From Gemmatimonadota bacterium (GTDB lineage: Bacteria > Latescibacterota > UBA2968 > GCA-2709665): 64,000 nucleotides of DNA. Position 1 is the first letter of the stretch. Each line of letters begins with the position of its first letter. The notes under the pieces were generated by a model, which saw nothing but the letters and a program-made list of their open reading frames with translations, was not told the DNA's origin and made no database searches. Made by a program: the position numbers and the translations under genes. Below are positions 8,691 through 16,932 of this stretch, piece by piece. Where the stretch lies: the NCBI GenBank assembly GCA_028874335.1, contig JAPPJY010000042.1, forward strand, positions 1-64,000. The letters are read 5' to 3'.

Positions 8691-9798
8691 ACACCTTTCT
8701 GCCTTCAGCGACGTTTATGAGTTCGGGAAATGCAAGAACAGCTGCCTGGCGTCCCCTGCCCTGATGAAACACCTTCAGGACATCGCCTTCGCACAAGACA
8801 TCCAGAATCCGCCGTGCAGTCCTGCCAGCAAACCCCGCGGACGCCGCAAAATCAGAACTGCGGAAAACCGGACGTTCAAAGATCCAGTCCAGCGCGTGCA
8901 CCGCGTAGCGGGACTGGGTGAGGTCGGCCACGCGTCGCTTCATCTCTTCGTAGAGGTCGATAATGCCCTGTGCCTTTTTCAAGTTGTCCTGAGCCTGAAC
9001 CCGGACTGCTTCGAGGAAAAACTGGCACCATCCGGTCCAGTCGTCGTCACGCGAGACAGCAAGCAACCCGTCATAGTAAGCGTCACGATGGGTTTCGAAG
9101 TAAGCGCTGATGTAGAACATGGGAGATCTTATAAGGCCACGTTGCCACAGGAACAGCGGTACCAGCATTCGACCAAGACGGCCGTTGCCATCCAGAAACG
9201 GGTGCAGGGCTTCGAATTCGGCGTGCAAAATAGCGAGTTGAACCAATTGGTCGGCCGCATCGATGTGGATGTAACGCTCCCACGCACTCATTGCCTCCGG
9301 TAGCTTGTCCGCTCCAATCGGCACAAACTTGGCTTCATCCGGGGAGCATCCAGGAGGGCCGATCCAATTGGGAACGCGACGAAATTCGCCCGGAGACTTA
9401 CCTTCTCCCCTTACCCCATCCAATAGCTCCTTATGGGCTTCGCGAATTACTCGATTGGAAAGCGGCAATTTCACCAGCATTTCTTCCGCCCGCCGCATGG
9501 CGGTGCGATAATTGATTATTTCGTGAATGTCCTCTCTGCGTGCGGGAGAATCCGGGGCCCGTCCGGCTTCAAACTCCAGTACCTCGCCCATCGTTGCCTG
9601 AGTACCCTCAATGCGCGAGGAGAGCACGGCTTCCTGGGTTGTCAGCGGCGCAAGCAAAATGCCGGTGTTAGGGATGGTGGCAAGTGTCCCGTCGTATCGT
9701 GCCACCGCCGCGGCGGCAGGGCCAATAAGTGGAATGAGTGCAGGCCAGTCGAGATAATCGGGAGGGAACCGGCCGGCGTGGTATTGGACAGGCGCCAT
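8686..9798 (-). CDS. Fic family protein (class II, AMP transferase fold) with C-terminal winged helix
   Basis: 370 residues from the ATG at 9798, preceded by TTGGAGACGTTA. The longer frame from 9948 begins inside a repeat and lacks a ribosome site. The Fic motif HPFLDGNGRLGR is at 199-210 and intact. The inhibitory-helix motif SSRIEG (60-65, S/TxxxEG) lies before the Fic core, which defines class II self-inhibited Fic enzymes. The C-terminal third (DFAASAGFAGRTARRILDVLCEGDVLK) resembles a winged-helix DNA-binding segment, so autoregulation is possible. Fic enzymes usually transfer AMP to protein hydroxyls. Targets are unknown. The gene is bracketed by two 90-bp direct repeats, suggesting either operators or a mobile cassette. 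Confidence 0.88.
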   Translation of the reverse strand: MAPVQYHAGRFPPDYLDWPALIPLIGPAAAAVARYDGTLATIPNTGILLAPLTTQEAVLSSRIEGTQATMGEVLEFEAGRAPDSPARREDIHEIINYRTAMRRAEEMLVKLPLSNRVIREAHKELLDGVRGEGKSPGEFRRVPNWIGPPGCSPDEAKFVPIGADKLPEAMSAWERYIHIDAADQLVQLAILHAEFEALHPFLDGNGRLGRMLVPLFLWQRGLIRSPMFYISAYFETHRDAYYDGLLAVSRDDDWTGWCQFFLEAVRVQAQDNLKKAQGIIDLYEEMKRRVADLTQSRYAVHALDWIFERPVFRSSDFAASAGFAGRTARRILDVLCEGDVLKVFHQGRGRQAAVLAFPELINVAEGRKVF

Positions 9799-9912
9799 TA
9801 ACGTCTCCAAGCTCACATACATGTTATGGCCGCAACCCTTGATGTAATGCTGCGGCTTTTGTGGAAAAAACAGCCTTCTACATCCATACCTGCTGAAATC
9901 ATGATCGTTGTC

Positions 9913-10002
9913 GGACAGCTGTGGCCAACAACGCAATTTGTTGGCCACTTTCCGATGTTTTTGGCCAACAACTGCTGTTGTCGGACAAAGGTGGCCATCA
10001 AA
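9913..10002 (+). repeat. 90-bp direct repeat, copy B, upstream of fic
   Basis: Starts GGACAGCTGTGGCCAAC and ends GGTGGCCATCAAA. Same length and orientation as copy A (8601-8690). Contains the inverted arms TTGTTGGCCAC and TTGGCCAACAAC. Lies about 115 bp before the chosen fic start, so it may hold an operator or the end of a mobile cassette. Confidence 0.8.
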
Positions 10003-10031
10003 TTACCCTTTTGACTTCCGTGGTACGAAAT

Positions 10032-10103
10032 TGGAACCGCTATTGCCAGCGCATCCACGTTATTCTGAACATCGTACAGAAATTTCAGCGCTTCAAGCCG
10101 CAT
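10032..10103 (-). pseudogene. Possible HepT-like (DUF86) N-terminal remnant
   Basis: From an ATG at 10103 the frame reads MRLEALKFLYDVQNNVDAL, resembling the first helix of HEPN-type HepT toxins. The resemblance then fades into the 90-bp repeat. If correct, a toxin gene was cut by repeat insertion. The match is short, so this is tentative. Confidence 0.25.
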
Positions 10104-10162
10104 AGAGCGGTTTCCTGGTCTCGTCGACGCAGTCATTAAGGCACGCTTGGGGAATCCGAACA

Positions 10163-10405
10163 TCAATCCAGACCATCAGCAACCGTCACGTCGAGATCGC
10201 TCCAGTCCTCATTGCTGACAGCCATGGCGCGGTAGGCTTCCTTCCAGGACAATTGGTTGATCTTCGTTCCGGAGAGAAGGACGCCATCTTTCGTCACTTT
10301 CAGGACAAGCGATTCGCCCCCGTCGTATTTCTCCAGAAGCGCGCTGGGAAGTCGAATACACCTGGCATTTCCGATAGTGATCAATTTTACGTTCCACTTT
10401 TCCAT
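10163..10405 (-). CDS. AbrB/MazE-family antitoxin-like protein
   Basis: 80 residues beginning MEKWNVKLITIGNARCIRLP, with a following LLEKYDGGESLVLKV and DGVLLSG. This is the swapped-hairpin SpoVT-AbrB DNA-binding pattern (GNSxGIRLPxxLLE in family members). An AGGGG precedes the ATG. The C-terminal tail (NEDWSDLDVTVADG) resembles the toxin-binding tail of MazE antitoxins. No recognisable MazF follows. The next sequence downstream holds only a possible HepT remnant and the fic-flanking repeat, so this is likely an orphan antitoxin. Such proteins normally repress their own promoter. Confidence 0.75.
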   Translation of the reverse strand: MEKWNVKLITIGNARCIRLPSALLEKYDGGESLVLKVTKDGVLLSGTKINQLSWKEAYRAMAVSNEDWSDLDVTVADGLD

Positions 10406-10496
10406 ATTTCGGACCCCTGTTGAATTCCTTCGGCTACAGAATTCATATAGTTACTTTAGTGCATGATGTCAAGGATTCGTTGGGACAAAATAAACC

Positions 10497-10748
10497 GGGC
10501 GCCCACAAGGGACGCCCCTACGGATGTATTATCCCAGGCAATTATCCGGATGTCGAGACACGCGGGCACCCACACGGAGTACTCCTACAATTGGAAGAAT
10601 TCCGCGCAGGTGGTTGGGATTTACAACATATGTTCTCAAATCATCGGATGATAATCGGTGCGGAATGTTCCCCCAATTCGCCTGTACCTCTCCTCCTCAT
10701 TCATCCACGACCGACCGTAATCGTGTAGGGGCGCCCCTTGTGGGTGCC
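10497..10748 (+). repeat. REP-like repeat module 2
   Basis: Two direct palindrome units (10497-10521 and a degenerate one at 10564-10588, 67 bp apart) are followed by the same arm as module 1 (AATTCGCCTGTACCTCTCC then CCACGACCGACCGTAAT). It closes with the inverted unit 10724-10748. It lies directly downstream of vapC. No gene is seen between 10406 and 10764. Confidence 0.85.
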
Positions 10749-10764
10749 CTGGTTTCTTTCTCGC

Positions 10765-11184
10765 TCACACCCGTTCCCACGGATTGATGACGCGGACGTC
10801 CAGGCCGCTGAAATCGGCGACGTTTCTGGTTGTAACCGACAGATCGTGTGCCCTGGCGGTTCCGGCGATGAGCGCATCCCCAAGATCCAGAGCCCGTCCG
10901 CCGCGATGCGCCTGCGCACGAAAGGCAGCGGCCCGCTCTGCCACTTCCCTGTCGACCGGCACGATGCGATCCTGGTATTCGTTGACAATCCCCGCCAGCG
11001 CGGCGCTCAACAGATCACGCCGTTGTCCGTCAGGCAACAGCTGCAAACCGAACTCCAACTTATGCAAAACCACCGCGGACAGCCACAGGTCCTGATGCTC
11101 TGACAGGAATGCGATAACATTCGAGTTCGGCTCGGTCCGGGTCAGTTCCGAGACGACGTTGGTATCAAGGAGAAACCCGTTCAC
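10765..11184 (-). CDS. vapC: VapC-type PIN-domain toxin
   Basis: 139 residues from a GTG at 11184 (VNGFLLDTNVVSEL). The antitoxin stop overlaps this start as GTGA, so the pair is translationally coupled. The PIN active-site acidic residues are visible: D7 in LLDTN, E13 in VVSEL, the pair in LDLGDALIAGTA, and the last in RNVADFSGLDV. VapC toxins are Mg-dependent RNases that cleave tRNA or rRNA when freed from antitoxin. The C-terminus VADFSGLDVRVINPWERV is the family standard. A nearly identical 18-codon C-terminal fragment sits at 11870-11923, showing local duplication. Repeat module 2 starts about 17 bp past the stop. Confidence 0.9.
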   Translation of the reverse strand: MNGFLLDTNVVSELTRTEPNSNVIAFLSEHQDLWLSAVVLHKLEFGLQLLPDGQRRDLLSAALAGIVNEYQDRIVPVDREVAERAAAFRAQAHRGGRALDLGDALIAGTARAHDLSVTTRNVADFSGLDVRVINPWERV

Positions 11185-11465
11185 CCGGCGCCTCCGTCGG
11201 CGAACGGGATCTCCCGCCGGGACGCTCGATCGGCAGGAATATCGAGATTCGCGCCGCGCGGCATGGTGTCGATCAACCACTGGCCGAGCGGCTTGCGCGG
11301 TGACGATTGAGCCTTCCATACGTGCTCCGGCACCACAACGTACCCCCTTCGCACACCGATGCGCTGCGGGCCTTCGTCTATAGAAAGGCGCAGGATTTCC
11401 GACAGGCGCGCCTTGGCCTCCGCGACCGTCCAGACTCTGCCCGGTTTGTCATATTGTATGGACAT
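11181..11465 (-). CDS. Phd/YefM-type antitoxin of the VapC pair
   Basis: 94 residues from the ATG at 11465 with an ideal GAGGAG ribosome site. The N-terminus WTVAEAKARLSEILRLS is the Phd/YefM DNA-binding pattern (xxVxEAKxxLSxLL). The following GVRRGYVVVPEHVW fits its beta-hairpin. The C-terminal part (PRGANLDIPADRASRREIPF) is the expected disordered toxin-wrapping tail. The stop overlaps the vapC start. The upstream AT-rich region carries direct repeats suited to autorepression by the complex. Confidence 0.88.
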   Translation of the reverse strand: MSIQYDKPGRVWTVAEAKARLSEILRLSIDEGPQRIGVRRGYVVVPEHVWKAQSSPRKPLGQWLIDTMPRGANLDIPADRASRREIPFADGGAG

Positions 11466-11483
11466 TTTATCTCCTCTCGACTG

Positions 11484-11515
11484 ATATAGTCCAATATAGT
11501 CTATATATATCTTAA
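11484..11515 (-). promoter_or_regulatory. Probable promoter/operator of the toxin-antitoxin pair
   Basis: Two direct ATATAGTC repeats at 11484-11491 and 11494-11501, exactly 10 bp apart, within an AT-rich stretch (TATATATATC). On the minus strand this gives GACTATAT repeats about 20-30 bp before the antitoxin ribosome site. This is the right place for -10 elements and antitoxin binding. Confidence 0.5.
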
Positions 11516-11601
11516 AATCAAGGCGGTCTGTGCATGCGAACCACAAAAAAGCCGATCCTCAGTCATTGAGGACCGGCCATCCACGCAGGCGAAAACAGGC
11601 T

Positions 11602-11854
11602 GGGCGCCCACAAGGGGCGCCCCTACGAGTGTATTATCCCAGGCAATCATTCGGATGTCGGGGCAGGCGGGCACCCACAAGGGGTGCCCCTACGATTGGG
11701 ATGATTTCGCGCAAATGGTCGGATATTGAAACATACCTTCTCAATTCATCGGACAAGATTCCATTCGGCTGGTTCCCCGAATTCGCTCGTACCTCTCCCC
11801 CTCATTCGCCCACGACCGACCGTGATGTTGTAGAGGCGCCCCTTGTGGGTGCCC
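11602..11854 (+). repeat. REP-like repeat module 3
   Basis: Direct palindromes at 11602-11626 and 11669-11693 (67 bp apart), the shared arm (TTCGCTCGTACCTCTCC, CCACGACCGACCGTGATG), and the inverted unit 11830-11854. Same structure and orientation as modules 1 and 2, ending next to a vapC remnant just as module 2 ends next to vapC. Confidence 0.85.
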
Positions 11855-11869
11855 TCGTTTCTCTCTCGT

Positions 11870-11923
11870 TCAATGCGGTTCCCAGGGATTGATGACGTCA
11901 ACGTCCAGGCCGCTGAAATCGGC
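11870..11923 (-). pseudogene. 3' remnant of a second vapC gene (last 18 codons)
   Basis: Minus strand reads ADFSGLDVDVINPWEP then H and stop, against ADFSGLDVRVINPWERV at the end of the intact vapC. Upstream similarity stops at about 11924. With module 3 adjoining it in the same relation that module 2 has to vapC, this marks a duplicated vapC-plus-module segment from which the rest of the toxin has been deleted. Confidence 0.8.
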
Positions 11924-12080
11924 GCGTATTTCCGTTCCACCGGATACTGGGAGCCCCAACGGTTCTTGAGTACGCAGGGGGCGGACCCGTGTTGATCTTG
12001 AAACAGACAGAGATACCTTGTTGTCTAAACTCACAGTAACCGTGGACTGAGATGGAAGCAGAAACCACAGGAGGCCGAAA

Positions 12081-12542
12081 ATGACTTATGCAAGATTCTG
12101 GAGACGTTTTGCAGCAGCGATTGTCGATGTGTTGGTTACCGGGACATTTGCTGGAATATATGCTGCATTGGGCGCGTGGTTCTATGACTTCGGTATGGAT
12201 ACGGCAGGTTCGTATTTCGCAGGAGATGCACTTTTTGTTACCGTGATGATCGGCTTCCTGATCTGCTATCTCTCCATTGATTGGCTATACTATGCCATAA
12301 TGGAGTCTTCCAGCCTTCAAGCCACGTTGGGCAAGTTGGCGCTCGGCATTGTAGTTACCGATCTCAAGGGAAACCGTATTTCTTTTGCGCGAGCTTCCGG
12401 TCGTCATTTTGCAAAGATGATATCCAGAATGACTGCCTATATTGGTTACGTTATGGCGGCGTTTACTGAGCGAAAGCAGACCCTTCATGATATGATGGCC
12501 GGTTGTATAATCGTGAATAAAGAAGATCGCGAGGAGAATTAG
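12081..12542 (+). CDS. RDD family membrane protein
   Basis: 153 residues from an ATG with AGGAGG eight bases upstream. The N-terminus MTYARFWRRFAAAIVDVLVT carries the R...D pattern that names the family (Arg in helix 1, Asp in DVLV). Hydrophobic helices lie at about 10-35, 50-75 and 117-135. The central QATLGKLALGIVVTDLKGNRISF and the C-terminal KQTLHDMMAGCIIV are the usual RDD signatures. RDD proteins are small three-helix inner-membrane proteins, and some have been linked to ion exchange. A single-gene unit: it starts after a repeat-rich gap and is closed by a strong terminator. Confidence 0.9.
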   Translation: MTYARFWRRFAAAIVDVLVTGTFAGIYAALGAWFYDFGMDTAGSYFAGDALFVTVMIGFLICYLSIDWLYYAIMESSSLQATLGKLALGIVVTDLKGNRISFARASGRHFAKMISRMTAYIGYVMAAFTERKQTLHDMMAGCIIVNKEDREEN

Positions 12543-12570
12543 AACGGACCTTCCGGACAACACACTTGTG

Positions 12571-12612
12571 ACCCCCTGGGCAACAAAGTTCGCCCAGGGG
12601 GTCTGTTTTTTT
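12571..12612 (+). terminator. Rho-independent terminator after the RDD gene
   Basis: An 11-bp perfect stem ACCCCCTGGGC/GCCCAGGGGGT (12571-12581 with 12592-12602), a 10-base loop, then TCTG and seven T residues. Confidence 0.9.
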
Positions 12613-12687
12613 CCTGACAACGCTTTCCCTGCGCGGCAATGGCAAAACGTAGGGGCGCCCTGATTCCTGCACCCCCGGTTTAGCCCG

Positions 12688-15165
12688 TCACGATTTCAGC
12701 TTCTCCCCGCGGGGGTCGTAGAGGGGTTCGCGCGCAACAGTCGCCGGACAGCGTTCGCCGAAGTATTCGATCTCCACGGACGTGCCTTGTTTCGCGTATT
12801 CCGGAGGGAGGTAGCCGTAGGCGATGAACTGGCCGACGGTGTATCCGTGATTGGCGCTGGTGACGTACCCGAGAACCCGGTTGCCGTCCAGTATGGGTTC
12901 CTTGCCCATCACAACCGCGTCCGGATCGTCCAGGGTCAGGCAGCAGAGCTTCCGTTGGATTCCCTCTTCCCGAATTTTCAGCAGGGCATCCCTCCCCATG
13001 AAGTCGCCCTTGTCGAGTCTGACGGCCCATCCGAGACCGGCTTCATAGGGGTTGTACTCCGTGTGAATATCCGCGCCCCACAGGCGGTATCCCTTTTCCA
13101 GCCGGAGCGAATCGAATGCCCCGCCGCCGAGCGCGACGAGACCGCGGTCGCCGCCGGCCTCCCGGAGCGCGTCCCACAGGTGGAGTCCGAATTCAGCCGG
13201 CGCGTAGAGTTCCCATCCCAGTTCTCCCACGTAGGACAGCCGCAGCGCCAGGGCGGGAACGGCGCCGATCCGGATCTCCCGCGCGGAAAAATAGGGGAAC
13301 GCTCGGTTCGTCAGGTCGTCACCGCAGACCCGCTGGAGGATCCTTCGGGCTTCGGGACCCCAGAGGCCCAGGCCACAACGGGCGGAAGTCACGTCCGCGA
13401 CGTGAACGGCGCGTTCATCCCGGGCCTGGCGGGAAATCCACGCCAGGTCGCGCATCCCGGAAGCGGCGCCGGTGAGTACCAGGAAACGGTCGGACGCCAG
13501 CCTCGTGACGGTCAGGTCCGCGGCGATGCCGCCCCTCGAGTTGAGCAGGGCCGTATAGATCACCGATCCCACCGGACGGTCGATCCGGTTGGCGGCAATG
13601 CGTTGGAGGAAATCCAGGGCGCCGGCGCCGGCGATCTCGATCTTCGTGAACGGGGTGATGTCGCACAACCCCGCGCCGCGCCGGATGGCCCGGTGTTCCG
13701 CGGCCTGGATGGGAGACCAGTACCGAGCCTCCCATCCGCTGCGCGATGGCAGGTCACCTTCGTCGTCCAGCAGGACGCCGTTGGCTTCGAACCATTGCGG
13801 GCGCTCCCATCCGGCGCCCTCGAAGAACACGGCGTCGAGTTCCATCAGGCGCGGATGAAACGGGCTTATGCGCAGATCCCGCGGATGGTCCATCTGCTCC
13901 AGCGGGTGAATGATGTCGTAGACTTCGCGGTACTGCTGCGCCCCACGGGCTTCGACATACGCCGTGGTGTGGACGTGCGGCCCGAAGCGGTTGAGATCGG
14001 CGTCGCCGAGATCGATCTGGGGCGCGCCGGAGTCCATCCATTCCGCCACGGCCTGCCCGACGCCGCCGCCGTGCGTGATCCACACGGCCTCCGCAACCCA
14101 CAACCCGCGAACGTCGACGGACTCCCCGAGAAGGGGCAGCCCGTCCGGCGTGAAGGAGAAGAGACCGTTGATCCGGTATTCGAGTCCCGCGTTCTTCAGT
14201 GCGGGAAGCAGCTCGTCCGCCGCGTCGCGCGCCACCGTGAAGTGTTCCGGGGTGAACTCCATGATGGAGGGCGATCGCATCGCTTCGTCCGGGCTGACCA
14301 GGTCGTCCGGACGCACCAGAAGCGGCTCGTGTCTGTAGGAACCGATGCCATACCGGTCGCCCTGCTGCCGGAAATACATGGCGAAATCCTGGTGGCGCAG
14401 GATGGGATGGACCACGTCCCTGGTCTCTCCCGCCAGTTCCGGAAGCGGCGCGGTGAGGGCGTAGAGATGCTGCACAGGGGTGAGCGGAATCGAAATACCG
14501 GCCATGCGGCCGATGCGCGGGCCCCATATTCCCGCGCAGATCAACACCTGGTCCGCGGCAATGCGGCCCCGGTCGGTATTTACCCCCCTCACCCTGCCGT
14601 TGACCACCTCGATACCGGTGACTGCGGTTCTACCGTGAAACGCGGCGCCGGGTTCCGAGGCGCGCGCCATTGCTTCGCAGGCGCGTACGGCTTTGGCGAT
14701 GCCGTCGGAGGGAACATAATACGCGCCATGAATCCGATCCGCATCGAGCAGAGGGAGCCTGGATGCGGCCTCTTCAGGCGAAATGAGGTGGGCTTCCAGG
14801 TTCCAGGACCTGGCGGCGCCCAGTTTGCGTTTCAGGTCTTCCAGTCGTTCAGGCGTGTACGCGACCTCGAAGCTCCCGACAGGATAAAAACAGGGATCGC
14901 CGTCCAGGTCGAGCGAGTTGTACAATGAAACCGTTTTTTCCGACAAGCCGGTCATCATCTTTGAAAAGTTGGTCTGGAAAACCAGCCCTGGCGCGTGGGA
15001 CGTCGAACCGCCGGTATCGAACAGCGGCCCCTGGTCCAGGACCGCAATATCCTTCCAGCCCATCCTGGTGAGATGGTAGACCGTGCTGCAGCCAACGATG
15101 CCGGCGCCGATGACAACCAGGCGCGCGCGGTCCTGGAAAGCGGCCTCTCCTGCTATTCCCGGCAT
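12688..15165 (-). CDS. FAD-dependent oxidoreductase with C-terminal GcvT (aminomethyltransferase) domain, dimethylglycine/sarcosine dehydrogenase-like
   Basis: 825 residues. N-terminal DAO-type FAD domain with the dinucleotide motif VVIGAGIVGCSTVYHL (17-32) and GGSTSHAPGLVFQTN, the covalent-flavin region of dimethylglycine and sarcosine dehydrogenases. The C-terminal half (from about residue 430) is a folate-binding GcvT-type domain, seen in YWSPIQAAEHRAIRRGAGL, LRLSYVGELGWELYAP and FDSLRLEKGYRLWG. Members oxidatively demethylate methylated glycines, passing the one-carbon unit to tetrahydrofolate. No ribosome site is obvious before the ATG at 15165. No electron-acceptor partner gene is adjacent. 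The exact substrate cannot be told from the sequence. Confidence 0.9.
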   Translation of the reverse strand: MPGIAGEAAFQDRARLVVIGAGIVGCSTVYHLTRMGWKDIAVLDQGPLFDTGGSTSHAPGLVFQTNFSKMMTGLSEKTVSLYNSLDLDGDPCFYPVGSFEVAYTPERLEDLKRKLGAARSWNLEAHLISPEEAASRLPLLDADRIHGAYYVPSDGIAKAVRACEAMARASEPGAAFHGRTAVTGIEVVNGRVRGVNTDRGRIAADQVLICAGIWGPRIGRMAGISIPLTPVQHLYALTAPLPELAGETRDVVHPILRHQDFAMYFRQQGDRYGIGSYRHEPLLVRPDDLVSPDEAMRSPSIMEFTPEHFTVARDAADELLPALKNAGLEYRINGLFSFTPDGLPLLGESVDVRGLWVAEAVWITHGGGVGQAVAEWMDSGAPQIDLGDADLNRFGPHVHTTAYVEARGAQQYREVYDIIHPLEQMDHPRDLRISPFHPRLMELDAVFFEGAGWERPQWFEANGVLLDDEGDLPSRSGWEARYWSPIQAAEHRAIRRGAGLCDITPFTKIEIAGAGALDFLQRIAANRIDRPVGSVIYTALLNSRGGIAADLTVTRLASDRFLVLTGAASGMRDLAWISRQARDERAVHVADVTSARCGLGLWGPEARRILQRVCGDDLTNRAFPYFSAREIRIGAVPALALRLSYVGELGWELYAPAEFGLHLWDALREAGGDRGLVALGGGAFDSLRLEKGYRLWGADIHTEYNPYEAGLGWAVRLDKGDFMGRDALLKIREEGIQRKLCCLTLDDPDAVVMGKEPILDGNRVLGYVTSANHGYTVGQFIAYGYLPPEYAKQGTSVEIEYFGERCPATVAREPLYDPRGEKLKS

Positions 15166-15220
15166 CGGTGTCGTCCGTTCATCGCCAGACAGATGATGCG
15201 CCCGATTTCGAACAAATCCC

Positions 15221-15254
15221 TTGACATCGATATTCCAGTTCCTTTCTTTATAAT
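15221..15254 (+). promoter_or_regulatory. Possible promoter elements before the peroxiredoxin gene
   Basis: TTGACA at 15221-15226 and TATAAT at 15249-15254 are both consensus hexamers, but their 22-bp spacing is longer than the 16-18 bp of sigma-70 promoters. The TATAAT may work with another -35 or with an activator. Confidence 0.3.
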
Positions 15255-15368
15255 CCTATCCGATTTCGGGTCGCGGTACCTGAAAACGCGTCGGATGGAT
15301 TTCGTTTACCGGAAGACCCCCGGTGAACCGGAGCATCACAACGTATCACAAGCATAAGGAGGCCTGCC

Positions 15369-16004
15369 ATGCCACTGCGACTGGGGGACGACGCGCCCGA
15401 TTTTACGGCCGAGACAACCGAAGGCACGGTCCGATTCCACGAATGGCTGGGAGACGGCTGGGGCATCCTGTTCTCGCATCCCGCCGATTTTACGCCGGTC
15501 TGCACCACGGAACTGGGCCTGGTCGCCAAGTTGAAGGGGGAGTTCGAGAAGCGGAACGTCAAGGTGATCGGGGTGAGCGTGGACCCGCTGGACTCACATC
15601 ACGGCTGGGTCAGCGACATCAACGAGACCCAGAACACCACCATGAACTTTCCGCTGATTGCGGATCCGGACAAATCGGTGGCCAGCATGTACGACATGAT
15701 CCATCCGAACGAGGACGACAAGGCCACGGTCAGGTCCGTATTCGTGATCGGGCCGGACAAGAAGGTCAAGCTGACACTGACCTATCCGGCTTCCACCGGG
15801 CGGAATTTCGCCGAGATCCTGCGGGTGATCGACTCGCTTCAGCTCACGGCCTACCACCAGGTGGCAACGCCCGTCAACTGGGAGGACGGCGAGGACTGCA
15901 TCATCGTTCCCGCGGTAACGGACGAAGAGGCAACCGAGAAATTCCCCAAGGGGTTTACAACCATCAAGCCCTACCTGAGGTACACCCCGCAACCGAATAA
16001 ATAG
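15369..16004 (+). CDS. 1-Cys peroxiredoxin (Prx6 type)
   Basis: 211 residues from an ATG preceded by AAGGAGG. The active-site motif DFTPVCTTELG places the peroxidatic cysteine at C45. The length and long C-terminal domain (INWEDGEDCIIVP-like, here VNWEDGEDCIIVPAV) with the PYLRYTPQP tail are typical of the Prx6 subgroup. These cytosolic enzymes reduce hydrogen peroxide, alkyl hydroperoxides and peroxynitrite with an external thiol. Cys at the DCIIVP position is also present in many members and is not needed as resolving Cys. Monocistronic: divergent from the flavoprotein, with its own terminator. Confidence 0.95.
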   Translation: MPLRLGDDAPDFTAETTEGTVRFHEWLGDGWGILFSHPADFTPVCTTELGLVAKLKGEFEKRNVKVIGVSVDPLDSHHGWVSDINETQNTTMNFPLIADPDKSVASMYDMIHPNEDDKATVRSVFVIGPDKKVKLTLTYPASTGRNFAEILRVIDSLQLTAYHQVATPVNWEDGEDCIIVPAVTDEEATEKFPKGFTTIKPYLRYTPQPNK

Positions 16005-16046
16005 CCTCGGAAGCTGTTTTAAAATTACCGGGCATCGAAACCTGTC

Positions 16047-16092
16047 AGCCTGCAATGCGTCTTCCGAGGAAGCGTATTGCAGGCTGTTTTTT
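16047..16092 (+). terminator. Rho-independent terminator after the peroxiredoxin gene
   Basis: Stem AGCCTGCAATGCG with CGTATTGCAGGCT (16047-16059 and 16073-16085, one G-T wobble), followed by G and six T residues. Confidence 0.9.
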
Positions 16093-16209
16093 GTCCGGTC
16101 GACGGCTTGTCCGGTACCCGAAAATTTCGGAATCGGTTGCGGGAGGACTTAAACTTTGACGCCTGATCCGGCATCATGGAACCGGGACGCCGATCCGGAT
16201 CGCCGGATG

Positions 16210-16887
16210 TTATGAGACGAGTCCCACAACCTCCCGGAGGCTGGATATCTCGTAGTCCGGCTGCGGCACGTTCGGCTTGAGCGTCTCGCCCTTGCGATTC
16301 AGCCAGGCGACCCTGATGCCCGCCCGCCGCGCGCCGACGATGTCGTCATCCTGGGAATCCCCCACGTAGAGGGTCTCATCCGGGCGGCTGCCGATCAGGC
16401 GCAGGCCTTCATGGAAGATCTCCGGCGCCGGTTTGTACGCGCGGGCGGATTCCGAGCTGACGACCACCGGAAATGACAGTCTGTTTTTCCGGAGCGCGAT
16501 GTTCAGATGGTCCTCGTCCGCATTGGATATCACGCCTGTCCGAAAGGACTCGAGCGCGGCCACCGCGGGCTTGACATCTTCGTAGAGAGGCGCGTCGGCG
16601 AAAACATCGAACAGGCCGTCTACGTAATGTTCGAAGGAAACGCGTTTGTCCAGTTTCTCAAGCGTCCGCTCGAGGCTGATGAGATGCGCCTGTCGCATCG
16701 TGTAAAACGTCTCGCCCCTGAGGAGCGGAAAAAACGACAGGTCCCACGTGTTGAAGAATTCCATCGCGGACATGTCGAGTTCCTGCTCACGGACGATGCG
16801 GCCGCACATCGCATGCAGTTTGTCCATAGCGCCAGCGAATAGCGTCTCGTAGCCATCGAAGAATATGGTGGTGACACCTGCCGGCAT
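16210..16887 (-). CDS. HAD-superfamily hydrolase (haloacid dehalogenase-like)
   Basis: 225 residues. The ATG at 16887 is chosen because GGGGGAA lies just before it; the longer frame starts with a TTG at 16899. Motif I reads IFFDGYETLF, with the nucleophile Asp but DGYET instead of DxDGT, as in dehalogenase-type members (DxYGT). Motif II is GVISNADEDH, motif III contains the Lys in AYKPAPEIF, and motif IV is YVGDSQDDDIVGARRAG. All four catalytic motifs are present. A helical cap of about 80 residues follows motif I. Likely a small-molecule phosphatase or dehalogenase of unknown substrate. A MITE-like element lies upstream. Confidence 0.85.
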   Translation of the reverse strand: MPAGVTTIFFDGYETLFAGAMDKLHAMCGRIVREQELDMSAMEFFNTWDLSFFPLLRGETFYTMRQAHLISLERTLEKLDKRVSFEHYVDGLFDVFADAPLYEDVKPAVAALESFRTGVISNADEDHLNIALRKNRLSFPVVVSSESARAYKPAPEIFHEGLRLIGSRPDETLYVGDSQDDDIVGARRAGIRVAWLNRKGETLKPNVPQPDYEISSLREVVGLVS

Positions 16888-16932
16888 CAGTTCCCCCAAC
16901 AGTCCGTTGGAAAAGTCGCTCTGCAGGCGAGG

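Noticed and set aside
9799..9948. N-terminal extension of the Fic protein
   Set aside because: It derives from the 90-bp repeat and lacks a ribosome site; the ATG at 9798 has GGAG upstream.
12787..14928. 713-codon plus-strand open frame
   Set aside because: It is antisense to the FAD/GcvT gene, has no family motifs and arises from GC-rich codon bias.
15221..15254. Strong sigma-70 promoter for the peroxiredoxin gene
   Set aside because: Both hexamers are consensus but the 22-bp spacing is too long; kept only as a low-confidence site.
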